DNA of 64,000 nucleotides from Clytia hemisphaerica (GCA_902728285.1 CACVBU010000249.1:1-64000), one strand, 5' to 3'; numbered from the stretch's first letter, positions 10,521 through 23,569 are shown. Numbers and translations are program-made. Notes: generated from the letters alone by a model not told the origin.

Positions 10521-12249
10521 ACTTGTTGATGATTAGGAAAACTTTGATGTCAAGATAAGAGGAGTGAAATTATAGACATGACACGAGATTCGTCGAAAAA
10601 AGGCAGCCCGTGGGTACTTAGGCAAGAGAAGGATAAGGGCATGAGCCGTTCTTAAGGATGCCTTTTTAAAAATGGCAGTCCCTGTAAGGGTCTGTTAAAA
10701 ATTCTGTTCTGTAAAAATCAGAAAATCAAACTTCAGTCCCACTAAGAGTCGGTAAAAATAGGGAAAAAAATTCAACTTTTTACCCCCAGAAATATAGAAA
10801 TTTAATCAAATTAGTCCCAATAAGGGAAGTAAACTTCACAAAATTTCGCTTGTTTCTTCTTCTCTCTAGTCTCGCTAAGGGTCCAAGGGCCAAAAGTCAA
10901 GCAGCTAGGCACCTTCGTCATAACTTTTCGAATTCAACAATGAATGACTTAGATTTACAGCAATATAATTATCGACATAGATGTTTATAAGTCCCTTTTT
11001 ACGAAGAAAGATCTCTTGTTTTACCGCCTTTCGAATGTATTGTTAATGTTGCTGTTTAGTTGTTCCAACAAACTTGTCTTGTGATTCTTATGTTTTAAAT
11101 GTTTTAAATTTGTTCTTTTCTAAAACAGATTTTGTTTGAAAGATTTTCTTTTGTTTTGTTTTGAAATGAATTCGAATGTCTCAAATCAAATAAGGTCGTT
11201 AATTACATTCGAAAACATAAAACAAAAGAATAGAGAGAAAAAAAGAAAAAAACATAAGAGGCGGGCTCGGGCACGTCTGGGCAGATATTATAATCTATCA
11301 ATCAAAACAAACTTATCGAACAACTCAAAGTCTTTATAAAACGGCGCGAATCTGATTTAACACATTTGTGGAGCAAGAAGCAAAAGTCATCTTTTAAAAG
11401 AACAAAACATTGCTTGCGAAAACGAAAGTGACACACAAACAAAATGACATACAGACTACGGCTATTAATATATAGACTTGTCAGTAGGAAAAAATTGGGA
11501 AGGCCAGTTTTAAGATATGAATCTAATCAATTATTCTATTGTCTTTATGCTGACAAAATGTATAATTTCGACAGAAATAACAATCTGATGATGAAATACA
11601 AAGCTTCTCAAACCATTTTCAACAAATATTGTGCCACTAATTATTTTGATGCCGATAATACAAAAGGATAGAAATTGACACCATAATCAAGCTCCAAGAG
11701 TGTCGAAATGGTTGTTTTACATATTTGGCACATGGCTTTAAATAGATGAGACAGGGGTGAGCTTATTCTTCAATATGATATATTATTCAAATGATTAGGA
11801 GAGACTGTATTCACTTCATTGTAATATATAAGGACACTCTACGTTGGAGAAAGAGAAAAAACTCGATAACCCAGATGTATCTGGTTGCTGGTCGTGTTCG
11901 CCGGTCGTGGTCGTCATTTCTGGTCGGCGTTTAGTAACTCCCAGTATTAAGAACTTTTTATAAGAAAGAACTTTTTTGTTATGAAAATAGCCAAGGTTGT
12001 AAATACGAAGGAACCAACTTTTTAGAGCAGTTCTTATAATTATAGTTTGGTAAGTATGAGGAACTAAAGAAATGTAATTAAAATGATTAAAAATTACGAA
12101 AGAAGTCTATAAATTTTAACCGGACAAAGTGAAAAAGTAAGCTTCAGAATGACCGGTAGAAACTACGAAATGACCGGTAATTACCGGTCACCGGCCGTTA
12201 TTTGCAGCACTGGAATGGTGGTGCTCCTCTCGTCTTGAATAGCTTTGAC

Positions 12250-12412
12250 TTACGCCGATATCTTACTTTATATTCACTCCTTATGCCGATATCTTACTTT
12301 ATATTCACTCCTTACGCCGATATCTTACTTTATATTCACTCCTTACGCCGATATCTTACTTTATATTCACTCCTTACGCCGATATCTTACTTTATATTCA
12401 CTCCTTACGCCA
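12250..12412. repeat. 31-bp minisatellite, five copies
   Basis: The unit begins TTACGCCGATATCTTACTTT and has a period of 31 bp, repeated five times with one substitution (TTATGCC in copy 2) before decaying. Because 31 is not a multiple of three, it reads open in several frames; those frames are artefacts. Confidence 0.9.
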
Positions 12413-13065
12413 ATAGGCCAAAAGAAATTACTGCCTCAGATTCGGCGTGCTGTTCACAAATTCCAGCCTGGACTTTGGGTCTTAAGAAAAATTTTCAACA
12501 TTGATTTTGGATGAATTTTGTCACTTTTGCGTAACTTTGAGCGTAATTATATTGAATATTTGGTAATGAGGGACACACAGGGGATGTGGACGTACAGCGA
12601 GACAAAAGGTTCATTTGAATATGTGTCCCACAGGATGTGTCCCGCAGGATGTATGATGTGTCCCGCAGGATAAGTGCTCAGCAGGATGTGTCTGTATACT
12701 GTGAAAGCCCCTAGCAGCTGGAGCGAGGTCACAAAAAAAATCCAAAAAGACATGGTTGAAAGGCTGAACTTTTCAACCATAATGTCACCAACAAGTGCCA
12801 AGGCAACCAAGGACGCTGGCGCCAAGAGGGGGACAGCCAGTTATATGTCACATAGAAGAAAAGAAAATAGCAAAAGAACAAAGGAATAACCCATAGCCAC
12901 CATTTTGCAACCATGGGGAATCGCGATTTTACAGAAATAGGAATCCTCATATCGAATAAAGCATCTTCTGAAAACATAGCCTGTCAAATCTCGGGAGACT
13001 CCCGCATGCCAACGTTTTTTCCCGCGGAAAAAGAATTCAGCCAAATCTCCAGCATTTTCGGGATG

Positions 13066-13206
13066 AGCTGGAGTTTTTACAAGATACTTCACTAATTGGT
13101 CATTTGAAGTGATAGAGATGACGCGTTCTTTAGAAAAAGTAATAAGATTATTTTATTACATCTTAACTAGCAACCAAATCAAATAAGAGCTTGTAAAAAC
13201 TCCAGC
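13066..13206. mobile_element. Short (141-bp) copy of the foldback-element family
   Basis: AGCTGGAGTTTTTACAAG at 13066 is mirrored by CTTGTAAAAACTCCAGCT ending at 13206. The same 18-bp ends delimit the 2.56 kb element at 31285-33842. Outside both ends, CCCGCAT / CCCGTATTTTCAGG-like words extend a weaker symmetry. Confidence 0.75.
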
Positions 13207-14348
13207 TTGTCCCGTATTTTCAGGATTTTCTCCCGCATCTCCCGCATTTCCAAAAATTTTCAGATTTTCTGAAAAAAAATTCACATTTTGAAAAAACGAA
13301 ATGGCAAATTTTTCCAACATGGAGCTCTCCCGCATTTTTGTGTGGCGAAGTTGACAAATATGTGAAAATTTCATTCAGTTAGTCATACTAGCGTCCTGCC
13401 AAAATGGACATCAAAGATTAATGCTGCAAAAGCGCTATATCGTTTACTTGACTCGCAGGCAAAAAAAAGTGCAAAACCTCTAAAGGGATTCATTGAAAAA
13501 AATGACCCTGTGCTTTTATAGAAATTAATATTTTCAATATTACCTAAAATTTGAGCCAAGCCAACCTTGAAAACTAATTTGAAGATCAACTTCCCAAGAA
13601 AAAGATCTATGGGGGAGACAAACCCACCTAGATCCGTGCACCGCCGGATAGGCTATTTCCCGGAAATCTTGCCGGACTTCAAACACTGACCCATTTACAT
13701 GAGAGGAATTATTTTTACTTTAGCATATTAAGGCCTTAACAATGAAAGCGCTGTCTCAGGAATTGAATGACAAAATTTGGTTGGTTGATATTGGCTGTTG
13801 CACATTCGCAATCGATAATTCTGTCTCATTTCAAGTTTTTAAAAATTAATTGTTATGGGAGCTTGAACTTGATTGAGGTAACTCTCATCCTTGTTGATGC
13901 AAATACATCCTGTAGATGACTGATGTTGTTTTTTCTGAAAGCTTGATCTCCTAGTGTGACTAACTGTCTCTTCCCCATAAATGCGAAAATGAAAAACAAA
14001 GTTTTCTGATCGTCTTTTTAATCTGCCATAAAGTGTTATATTCCTTATAGAAAGAGACATTCTCCTACGAAGAGGCTTCAAAAAAAATTACGTAGAAAAA
14101 AGCTGTTAAAAAGTATGTTGTTTTATCTTAACAATTTCGTAAACTATGTCACAACCACAGAGCGCTGACTTTTAGTTTTATGACTTGTCCTCACTCGTTT
14201 GGTTTCCGTAATAAAAAGAAAGTCATTATTGTGAACTTTGAACATGCTTAAAATCAAGGTACTTCCAGAACTGCCAAAAACCGACCCTTAGAGAGACTGA
14301 TTTTTGCTGAAAAGGTGACCCTAATGTCAACACCCTTCTGTAGAAATA

Positions 14349-14457
14349 AGAATAATAAGAAGGTCAGAATCACTGATAGACAAAAGATTTATTCCTCTCT
14401 AATTGCTAAGAAAAATAAGTAGTTTCAATCAGTGATTCTGACCTTCCCATTATTCCT
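14349..14457. repeat. Foldback hairpin with 25-30 bp arms
   Basis: AAGGTCAGAATCACTGAT is mirrored by ATCAGTGATTCTGACCTT, with AATAATA / TATTATT outer bases, around a loop of about 50 bp. A miniature inverted-repeat element or an old palindrome. Confidence 0.65.
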
Positions 14458-14670
14458 ATCTGTATATATCTCTAAAAAAGGGTGTTGAAATTAGAAGAGG
14501 GGTGTTGATATTATTAGACCAACTTACGGTGCACTGTTTTCCGCTCTTTCACATGCCATACAGAGTCATAAGTCTTGACTTGCTGTTATTAAAACCTGAT
14601 TCTAAATTTTACAGTACTACCTACTAATCGTTTCTGTGCATGTCACAAGGTGTAGATAACATTCTCCAAA

Positions 14671-15106
14671 TCACAAAGTTTGAGTGACACCTAAAATTTC
14701 GTACTCCTCAGATGTTTCAGAGCTTCTAAAAGATTTTGCGTGTTTTCTGACATGCTTGAGATTGGCCTCCTTCCTTCTTCTGTGTTGGGAGTTTTGATCG
14801 AACAAGAAGGTCTTTGAGGCTTTTGCCTCTTTTGAAACCAACAATAGGCACGTCAGAAAATACCTTGAAATGTTCTTCATTAGCCCCTGTAAAGAGTACA
14901 TGAAAGTCACCCAAGACATTTTTGATTTTGGCAAAGACAGGATGGTACATGATATTGAAGACCAGCTTACGTCCACAAGTTTTTTTATCGCTTTGCTCTC
15001 TAAAGAGCAAATCATCTCGTCTCAGTTTTCTGGCCTTCAAAATCTCTTGAGGGACTAGTTTGTCACTGTATCCTCTTTTTTTAGCCACAAAGCTAGCTGG
15101 TCGCAC
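14671..15106 (-). pseudogene. Penelope-like retroelement fragment
   Basis: The minus-strand frame (15106 to 14726) includes NIMYHPVFAKIKNVLGDF, then EEHFKVFSDVPIVGFKRGKS and LKDLLVRSKLP. The order His-Pro, an E-H-x-x-x-F stretch, then (F/Y)-(K/R)-R-x-K-S-(L/I)-K-D-x-(L/I)-V-R-(A/S)-K-L is what I recall from the region after the reverse transcriptase domain in Penelope-like elements. The expected cysteine cluster and GIY-YIG endonuclease do not follow in frame; another frame overlaps at 14671-14760, suggesting a frameshift. No intact transcriptase lies upstream within 15107-15250. A dead, 5'-truncated copy. Confidence 0.55.
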
Positions 15107-16344
15107 CCTGTACGATCAAAAAAGGATTTTTCAGAACAGATGCGGTATACCTTAAAGTACTGATCATATCGATTCTTATCCAGTGTCACCAAAGTTCTTC
15201 CAGTAAAACATTGGATTTTGCCTAATCGAAAAGTTATCTAGAATGAAATTGCAAAATTCCAATTAAACACAAAAATTCAAATTTCGAACATTCCGTTTTA
15301 CAGCGAAAAACCTTCAAAGAACTTCAAATTTCCGGAAACTGGACAGTGACTTAGTACCGAATAGTAGAAAGCTGATCTGCATTCTTTTCTAAAGTTTGTG
15401 TTAAAGCTTTCATTGAGGGTTCATTTAAAGGTTTTAGGAACAAATGCACCAAAATGCTTGCGTCAAATTCTGTAGCCTATTTCGCGGAGAGTCTCTCTCT
15501 CGAAAGAAAACATCAGTTGGGAAAATTGCATGCATTTCAGTAAAGGAAATGCCGAAATATTCCTTAAATCCAATAAAAAATCTTTGAATTGCTCAAAATT
15601 TGCCTAGAGAATTTTAAGATGGTCAGCCTAAATTTCTGTATTTTTATGCTGTCTCTAACAGCCCTTTTATCTGTGTTTTTTTTCCAAAATCCCAATATGT
15701 TTATCAGGCAGGAACGACAAAAGTTTTTCCATATGAGGCAGTTTAATGAAGTTGGTGGTGGTTTTACCATATATAAAAAATGTCGAGAGTTCTGACAAAA
15801 CATCATTATTAGATCATTAGATTCTTTTCAAAACCTTGACATGAGCCTCACAACCAAACAATGAGCATTGGCAGGTGTGCTACATAATACATCCAAATTT
15901 CGAACTTTTCGGAATTTTGGGTTATGATATGCCAGCAAAAAAGAAAATAATATTTTGACCAAAATAAAGATTTGGTGCAAAAAGACAAAAAATGAATATC
16001 TCCCCAACATAATTTTGTCATTTCATAGCCATAGAAGTTGATAGACATTTGCTTTACATTGTTTCAATTTAAAAAGTTTGGAGTTTGCGGAATTCAAATA
16101 ATCCAATTTCTTGTTGCCTTTACTACCTGTCCCTCCAAAAGCAGTTTACTTTGTGAATGTGTGAAAATAGAACAAAAAGAATCATGAATATTAAGCATGT
16201 GTTGATTTTCCCTTTGACCCCAATTTTGTAATGTTTTTTCATAATTCCCTTGGTTTTGAGTTTGAACGAAACATGTGCTGATTTGTTTTAAAGTTGTTAC
16301 TTTCATATTTTATATTTTTACTTTCAGTAGCTCACTAAAAAAAT
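15107..16344. other. No gene seen; probable upstream region of arrestin A
   Basis: AT-rich, with no supported gene. Immediately before the arrestin A start codon a polypyrimidine tract followed by CAG (ending near 16327) looks like a splice acceptor, so a non-coding first exon probably lies in this stretch, but I cannot place it. Confidence 0.5.
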
Positions 16345-19300
16345 ATGGGGAAAATTCAATTTCTCGCTATTAATTTCACCAATGAGCGACAAGTTTATTA
16401 TCCAGGTGAACAACTTGCTGGTGTTGTAGTGCTCAGCTTAAGTGCGCCTATGGAAGCTAGATGTATCAAAATGGAGTTTGAAGGTAAAAATAGTCAACTC
16501 TTTTATAATTCAAGCCTTTTTTATATTAAAGATATATTTTCACCAGTTCGCCTACTTTCTTCTTTGAAATATTATTAAATAATCTTTAAAAAAATCGAAG
16601 GTGATTTTTTGACATAGAAATTATGAATTTATCTCTCTCGATCTCGTTTCTTTGTTTTGAAGGGAAGGGATATTGCCATTGGTCAGAAACACATGGTACA
16701 GGGGACGACCGTCGGACTGAACATTACTATGGAAAGGAGAAAATTTTCGAATACAAATGCGTGATTTATGGTCAAAGCGGTGGTGGCTCTAGAGTGGTGT
16801 TACCAGCTGGGCAAACAAGTTACCAATTTGCTTTCACTGTACCAAATAACATCCCTAGCTCTTTCGAAGGCAGAATCGGACATATTCGCTATGAAATGAA
16901 AGGTTTGTTGACCTGAGAAATTTCCGTAAAAACCAAATACATTTCTCACTTGATTTCTAAACTTTTTTTATTAGTAAAAGTCTTAAACAATGCACTCAAA
17001 ATAAATTTTTAACTTATTAATTACTTTTTTTTACAGCTGAAATCGACAGACCATGGAAATTTGACCACAAAGTGAAACGACCTATTACCATCAACGATAT
17101 CATAGATACAAACCTTCCACAGTATCAAATCAAACCTGGCGGTACTGAACATAAAGATGTTGGTTGTCTATGTTGTGCTGCTGGTCCCCTAGAAATAGCT
17201 GGTCAGTTTTTTTTCTGGGTCCCATTCTGGCCGATTCAGGCCTTTTTCATTCATACAGTATGGATTCAAAAACCTCATCTGACTACTTTGACATTTTCTT
17301 TTAACGAACTTAGTAATAGCATTCAGAATATTATTCATATTTCATTCTAACAGAATGATTGTCTCAGACAAAGTCAAAGGAATGGTCTATGAAATTCCAG
17401 TATTGAAACATTTGTCTGATAGAGTCACACTCTATAATCAGAAGTTGAAAATCTTTTCAAACTTTTTAACCTCTTTTGCTACCATGTGGAGATTAATCTA
17501 ACTACACTGGTATATTCTTCACATCAAAGCAAATGAGTATTATCTATTGGACACTAGTGCAGTCGAGTTCTTGGTAGCTCTGCACTATTATCTAGTCTTT
17601 CATATAAAACTTTTCGTGATTATCCGTAACACACTTTTTATTTCAATTATCTCTTGCAGCTAACAGTGTTATTGGACACTAGTGCAGTCGAGTTCTTGGT
17701 AGCTCTGCACTATTATCTAGTCTTTCATATAAAACTTTTCGTGATTATCCGTAACACACTTTTTATTTCAATTATCTCTTGCAGCTAACAGTGTTATTGG
17801 ACACTAGTGAAGTCGGATTCTTGGTAGCTCTGCACTATTATCTAGTCTTTCATATAAAAATTTTCGTGATTATCCGTAACACACTTTTTATTTCAATTAT
17901 CTCTTGCAGCTAACAGTGTTATTGGACACTAGTGAAGTCGAGTTCTTGGTAGCTCTGCACTATTATCTAGTCTTTCATATAAAAATTTTCGTGATTATCC
18001 GCAACACACTTTTATTTCAATTATCTCTTGCAGCTAACAGTGTTATTGAACACTAGTGCAGTCGAGTTCTTGGTAGCTCTGCACTATTATCTAGTCTTTC
18101 ATATAAAAATTTTCGTGATTACCCGTAACACACTTTTTATTTCAATTATCTCTTGCAGCTAACAGTGTTATTGAACACTAGTGAAGTCGAGTTCTAGGTA
18201 GCTCTGCACTATTATCTAGTCTTTCATATAAAACTTTTCGTGATTATCCGTAACACACTTTTTATTTCAATTATCTATTATCTCTTGCAGCTAACAGTGT
18301 TATTGGACACTAGTGCAGTCGAGTTCTTGGTAGCTCTGCACTATTATCTAGTCTTTCATATAAAAATTTTCGTGATTATCCGTAACACACTTTTTATTTC
18401 AATTATCTCTTGCAGCTAACAGTGTTATTGGACACTAGTGAAGTCGAGTTCTTGGTAGCTCTGCACTATTATCTAGTCTTTCATATAAAAATTTTCGTGA
18501 TTATCCGTAACACACTTTTTATTTCAATGATTTCTTACAGCTAACATTGATCGTGCGTGTTATTGTCCTGGTGAATCAATCTACATCACTGCTGACATTC
18601 AAAACAACACTACAAGAGATATGGAACGTGTCAAAGGAAAATTGATACAAACTATCGCCTACCATGCTTCCTCTAAAACTAAAACTCACTCCAACACTGT
18701 GGCTAGACTTGAAGGTATCATAAAGTCTTGATTGTTGTTTATTAACTATTAGATTGTTTCTTTCGGTTATTACTGTGTTTTATTTCACTGTTTTCTTTAG
18801 CTTTAGCTTTAGTTGACGATTGTTGGCGTTTATATATGCGAACAAGTTATTAAATTGTAGGTTTATAAATTTATTACCAGATCCTTTTACTAGTGGAAAT
18901 GATAAGTATATAAAACAGAAAAAACTAATTCTGAATAAGTGCATATTTCAAGTATTTGGAATTCAATTATTCCATTCAGGGTGGCCAGCGATACTGGAAA
19001 TACTTGAAAATACTTGAATATACTGGAAAAAAATATTGGTACTTGATTATACTGGAGTTTTTGAAAAAATGCCCATTTTTCCAGTATATACTTGAAAATG
19101 ATAAATTGGAATACTTGAATATACTTGAATTTCTTTTTTCAATCAAATCTTCTATTTCCAGGGCTCTTACAGGCTGTTTTGAAGTATAAATTTTCCAAAA
19201 TTTTCTCTTCGGACCCAACCATGGTGGGTCCTCCTGATAACAATGTATTGTACCCTATTTGTAAGGTTAGACATTCTAGGTTGGTCTTATTCACTTAACC

Positions 19301-22300
19301 TATTTGATATGGCTTTTTAAAAAAAGATGAACCTTAATGGGCATACAAAAAATGAAAAAAAGTAAAAGCAGAATCTTAGATATTCTTCAGCTCAAGTTAT
19401 TTACTGCAAGATAACCCTCATTGAGAATTTCAAAAATCTAGCCTTTGGAGCATGTATTGAAAGAATATATTATCCAATGTGCAAATTTTCACTCTTTTTC
19501 TACCAAATGGATATCTGATATTTGCAAATCAAGCTACTGCTGAAAAATGGAGCCCATGGTAAATTAATTGCTGTGCAGGCTAATGCTAAAGCGGTCAGGG
19601 AAAACCTGGAAAACCTGGAAAAAGGGCTATTTTTAGAAAAAGTCAGGAAAAACATGGAAAAGCCAGGGAATTTTTGTAAAATTCTTCAAAAGTCAGGGAA
19701 AAGTCAGGAAATTTCTTTCTAGAGTCCCTTGAAATTGATAGTTTTAGCCAATCTTTGAATCCCTATTTTTCAAAATTTTCTTTGTCCGACCCAACCATGG
19801 TGGGTCCTCCAAGTAATCATGAAACCCACTAATAACAGGACACGTGACCTATCTAAAATTGATGGTGGTATTTTTGAAAAGTTTGAAAGGTAGTGACATG
19901 AAAAGTGCTCGCCAATTTTCTATGTTAAAAACTCTTGCTAGAAAATAAACCTTCTGGGAGCAGTGAGCCATAGGGAAATGATTCTAGAAATAAGAAGTTG
20001 AAAATTGGGAAAGTGTCAATTTTTCAGCAAAGTTTTTGATTTGACTGAATTGACTAAACTCTTAAGTATACAGTTTCTTCGTCTGCTCGAACTGGAAATG
20101 TCTTAAAAGTCTTGAAGTCTGATATTTGAAGAAAATATTTCTGATAGTCTCTAGAAAACATTCTGGGAATTCGGAACATTTCTTTCTACTACTTAGAATT
20201 GCAAAAGAAATTCTACCCACTTCACTCGCAACCAAATCTTCTGATTTGACAACCTTGCTGCGTTAGCTGTTAGTAATAAAATTCTAGAAATTAGACAACC
20301 GCTGTAGTACGCCATGGTGTCATAAATCCACTAGTTTCTATAGCACATTTTGATCTGTTGTTTAATTTGAGAAAATGTCAAAATAATTCTGGCATCAGTG
20401 ACATTATTCTGTGCACACAATTTTGTCATAATATTTTTAAGAAAGAGAAGCCCATAAAATTTCTGGCAAATTGAGGATCCGGATATCCCTATTCTAACGA
20501 AGCACCATACGTAAAGTTCAAAATATACTTGAATGTACTTGAATTTTGCACCTTCATATACTTGAAAATAGCAAAGATATACTTGAAAATAATCAAAAAT
20601 GCTCCAAAAAGTACTTGAATATACTTGATTTTCAATGACTAAAATCGCTGGCCACCCTGCCATTGTATGCACCTATTTGGACTTTCTAGATGCATTTTTA
20701 TAACTTTGTCGCTATCTCCAGGTACAGTAATATCGGTTGAAAACACGACGTAGCGAGTGATTATGAATTATTCGGCTTCAATACTGTACAATGTATTAGC
20801 GTCCTTCTTATAGAATCCGTAAACTAAAATGTGACCATATTTTCTTATACTTTAGGGGAAGGAATTTCGTGGAAAGAAACTTTCGCGAATTTTGAAAGTT
20901 AATTCTGTGAAATATTCTGAAAACCTAATTCGCCAAAGTTTATTCTTGCGAAAAAAAAACTTTTCCTGAAAATCTGCCTTTTGTCATGAAATTTTCTTTA
21001 AAACAATTCAAACACACATTTTAGGTTGATGGAAGTGAAGAAAGTCAGGTTTCAGCCCTCTGTTTCACAAAAAATCGTGAAAATCTTGGATAAAAAAAAA
21101 ATGTATTTTGAAAAGCTGATATTGCGAAAGCTAATTCTCGCGAAATGCAATAGTTTCGTAAATTTGCTTTTTCGCGAAAATTTCTTCCCTCAAAAATCTC
21201 TTCCCCTAAAGTAATAGTATCAAGAAGATGAAATCTGGCTCGATATCCTTTGACCAATGAAATCGCTAGAATCTTAATCATTCTTTTCGCAGGACCTGCC
21301 ATTCCAAGAGGACAGTTTGCCAAGTGGGACAACCAACAGATGCCCATTCCGGCTTTACCACCAAGTATTATGAACTCTCGTGTTATCACCGTTTCGTATT
21401 ATGTTGAAATAGAGGTTGAAGTGCCATGGGGAATGGACCCTGATATCAAACTGCCAATCACCTTAGGAACAATCCCATTTCGTCCAGTTTACCAACAGTT
21501 TACAGCGCCACAATATAATGCCGGTGCGCCGCCAATGGGTAAGGAATTTTTTTGGAACATTACATTGAGTTATTGAGCAAAATAATCATGACATGATTTC
21601 AACTTATGTTTTATACAAAGTCCATTGCGGTGCAAGTCTGTGATCGAAATCTTCACACTACCAATCGGCAGAATGTTAGTGAGACACAGTGATATCCTTA
21701 TCCAGATGGCGAGGGAATGTATACCGAGCTTATCGTTCTACATCTTCGATTTGAGACTTACTAAGCTAATTTGACGTCAATCGATACTTCGGTTATTTGC
21801 CGGCACGACAGAGAGGGTGGATTTAGAGAAATCTTTATTTTTATCAAAGGAAAAACTTAGCCAGGGAAAAGGTGACGAAGTTTTCGCCGACGGTAATCTT
21901 CCCCGACGGAACATTTTCCACATTACGGATTTTTACTGTTTTTATCTTCTAGGTTTGGCGCCGCCGAATATATTTACGGATATGCCACCTCCATCATATG
22001 CTTCTGCCACCGGAGAGCAAGCGGTCAATATTGCCGATGACAACGACAAACATACCAGGGGAAACCTCTCTTATATGCCAGTCTACACATTTGCACAACC
22101 TTATCAGGTATAAGGCGAAAATAAAAAAATGTACTGTTTCCGGAATGCGGGTGCAGGAAAAAAGCTTTCATGCGGCAGGCCGGAAAAATTTTTTGTTTTG
22201 CTATTTTTGATCTTAAGATCATTGAAATAGAATTTTAAAGATGACTTATGTACAAACAGTATGAAGTAAGCCTAAGCATAAAGAATTTAATCACTTATTT

Positions 22301-22823
22301 ATTTGAGTAATTTTTTTATCCTATCGGTAACTTTTTGAAGAATAAAATCGAAGGCAATTTTAACCCATGTCAAGATTACAAGAAGATGTATCAGCTATAA
22401 GATGCACTTTTCTTGAGAATTAACGAAATTACAAACTTTCTTAATTTTCTTTTTTCCCTTCTTTTTCAGGGACCTCCACCTTCTGCTCCTGCAGAGCACC
22501 AACTTCCACCAGGCTTTCAACCTCAGCTTCAACCAGGACCGCCAGGAGGATTTGCTCCACCACCCCAACAGCCTGGAGGATACGCACTCCCACCTCAACA
22601 GCCCGGAGGCTACCCACCAGCTGGTCCACCAGGAGGGTATCCAGCTGCAGGGCCACCTCCCCAGGGAGCGCCAGGAAACTACCCAGCCGGACCAGGAGGC
22701 TACCCAGCTGAACAGCCGATAATTACCCAACCAGGGGCTAGCCCATACCCACCAGCTGGTCAACAGCCACCCTATAATCCTGAAGGGGAAGCTGCCCCTA
22801 TTTCAAAGCCACCCATGGAATAA
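16345..22823 (+). CDS. Alpha-arrestin (ARRDC-type) with PPxY motif, copy A
   Basis: Seven coding exons: 16345-16483, 16663-16902, 17037-17201, 18541-18714, 21293-21538, 21953-22107 and 22470-22823. Introns 1-5 are all phase 1 and intron 6 is phase 0; the product is 490 residues. The arrestin N-domain starts with NFTNERQVYYPGEQLAG. The C-domain begins in exon 4 with YCPGESIYI and includes exon 5 GPAIPRGQF and LPITLGTIP. Exon 6 holds PPSY (about residues 334-337), a PPxY motif that in this family recruits NEDD4-type ubiquitin ligases. Exon 7 is a Pro/Gly-rich tail of PGGYP repeats. Alpha-arrestins are cytosolic adaptors that sort membrane cargo. Intron 3 carries duplicated splice acceptors, and intron 4 holds transposons. 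The closest relative is copy B at 36900. Confidence 0.9.
17547..18540 (+). repeat. Eight 125-bp tandem copies of an intron 3' end with decoy splice acceptors
   Basis: Copies start at 17547, 17672, 17797, 17922, 18046, 18171, 18303 and 18428; the period is 125 bp, apart from one copy one base shorter and one with a 7-bp insertion. Each of the first seven ends in a pyrimidine tract and CTTGCAG followed by CTAACAGTGTTATT, closely matching the genuine acceptor and exon 4 start (TCTTACAG then CTAACATTGAT at 18541). Splicing to a decoy gives A-N-S-V-I then a stop within 6-8 codons. The array is therefore a repeated duplication of an intron/exon junction inside arrestin A. Confidence 0.9.
18977..20659. 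mobile_element. hAT5-like element with CAGGGTGGCCAGCGAT ends
   Basis: CAGGGTGGCCAGCGAT (18977-18992) is mirrored by ATCGCTGGCCACCCTG (20644-20659). CCATT is duplicated exactly on both sides (18972-18976 and 20660-20664). Both ends carry subterminal ATACTTGAA / ATACTGGAA simple repeats. A GTCAGGGAAAACCTGGAAAA repeat block at 19590-19720 looks like a nested relative, and GACCCAACCATGGTGGGTC palindromes occur near 19210 and 19785. No transposase seen. It lies in arrestin A intron 4. Confidence 0.8.
20850..21211. mobile_element. Miniature element with CTTTAGGGGAAG ends and TTCGCGAA repeats
   Basis: CTTTAGGGGAAG at 20850 is mirrored by CTTCCCCTAAAG ending at 21211 in a 362-bp unit. TTTCGCGAA-type words recur inside. 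It ends 81 bp before exon 5 of arrestin A. The architecture matches 40906-41336. Confidence 0.75.
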
Positions 22824-23257
22824 CATAGTCTTATGCTTATTAGTGAAATTCAACGTTAATTGAGAAAGACTCCCTACGATCAGAAACTTTAGTTTTTTGC
22901 ACCAAATTATTTTTGTTTCGACTTTGTCAGATAGCCTAATGATCAGAGATTAGAGATTCGTAATGTATAGTTCTTATATTAGATTAGTAGAAATTATTTA
23001 TCATAAATTTGCATTTTATACTAGGAACAGTTCTTAAAAGTTAAGTTTTTAAGTTTAAGATTTTGATTATTATTAATTTTTTTCATTGTGCAAGTAGCAA
23101 GGGTTCTTTTAGATTATTTTCCGTCCAACAATTTCTTATCAGGCACCATGTTAGTTTGTTTGTTTGTTTTTTTTTTGTTTTTTTTTGTTGATTAAATTCT
23201 TCTTCGTGGAAACCTTCGAAGACAAAACAGTCGGATTAAAACAGATTCCAATCAGAC

Positions 23258-23569
23258 CCTAGGCTGCACGCATACCCTCTGATATGTTTTATAGGGGATG
23301 CGTATCGTGTATAAAATTATTCCCGTCTAAGAGTTACCCCCTATTTTCGTGTTTTTGAGTTTTAGAAATTTGGTTACTAAGTTTTATATGACATTATGAG
23401 AGATCTTTAAATTTCATTAAATTTGAATTGAAAATTTGAATGACTATAGAGGTTATTAATCATTTTTAATCATCTTAAACTTTTTAAATAAAATTGAAAC
23501 AGGGCGGGAATTTTATACACGATTTGCATCCCCTTTATCAAAACATATCAGAGGGGATGCTTGCAGCCT
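23258..23569. mobile_element. 312-bp miniature transposon with 8-bp target duplication
   Basis: The ends are imperfect inverted repeats of about 60 bp: AGGCTGCACGCAT...CTCTGATATGTTTT on the left is mirrored on the right, ending at GCAGCCT. AATCAGAC flanks both sides (23250-23257 and 23570-23577). An 8-bp duplication is typical of hAT-type transposition. Confidence 0.75.

Larger units (their letters stand above)
9658..12212. mobile_element. 2.55 kb element with hAT-like CAGTGCTGCAAATAA ends and 5-bp target duplication
   Basis: CAGTGCTGCAAATAA at 9658 is mirrored by TTATTTGCAGCACTG ending at 12212. Direct GAATG repeats flank it at 9653-9657 and 12213-12217. Subterminal ACCGGT words cluster at the right end. 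The CAG start and 5-bp duplication resemble the hAT5-type group. Inside are a dispersed repeat (10230-10520) and two short basic frames: 11167-11339, with a KKRKKHKRRARARL stretch, and 11444-11671. No recognisable transposase was found, so it is probably non-autonomous or decayed. Confidence 0.7.

Noticed and set aside
12841..13374. Minus-strand frames with repeated Asn-Ala-Gly-Asp and Gly-Val-Phe-Thr motifs
   Set aside because: These come from the CCCGCAT-type repeat sequence around the 13066-13206 element and are not continuous with any exon.
22395..22763. Antisense Trp/Ser-rich frame opposite arrestin A exon 7
   Set aside because: It is a mirror of the Pro/Gly-rich coding repeat on the plus strand; it has no splice context or family resemblance.
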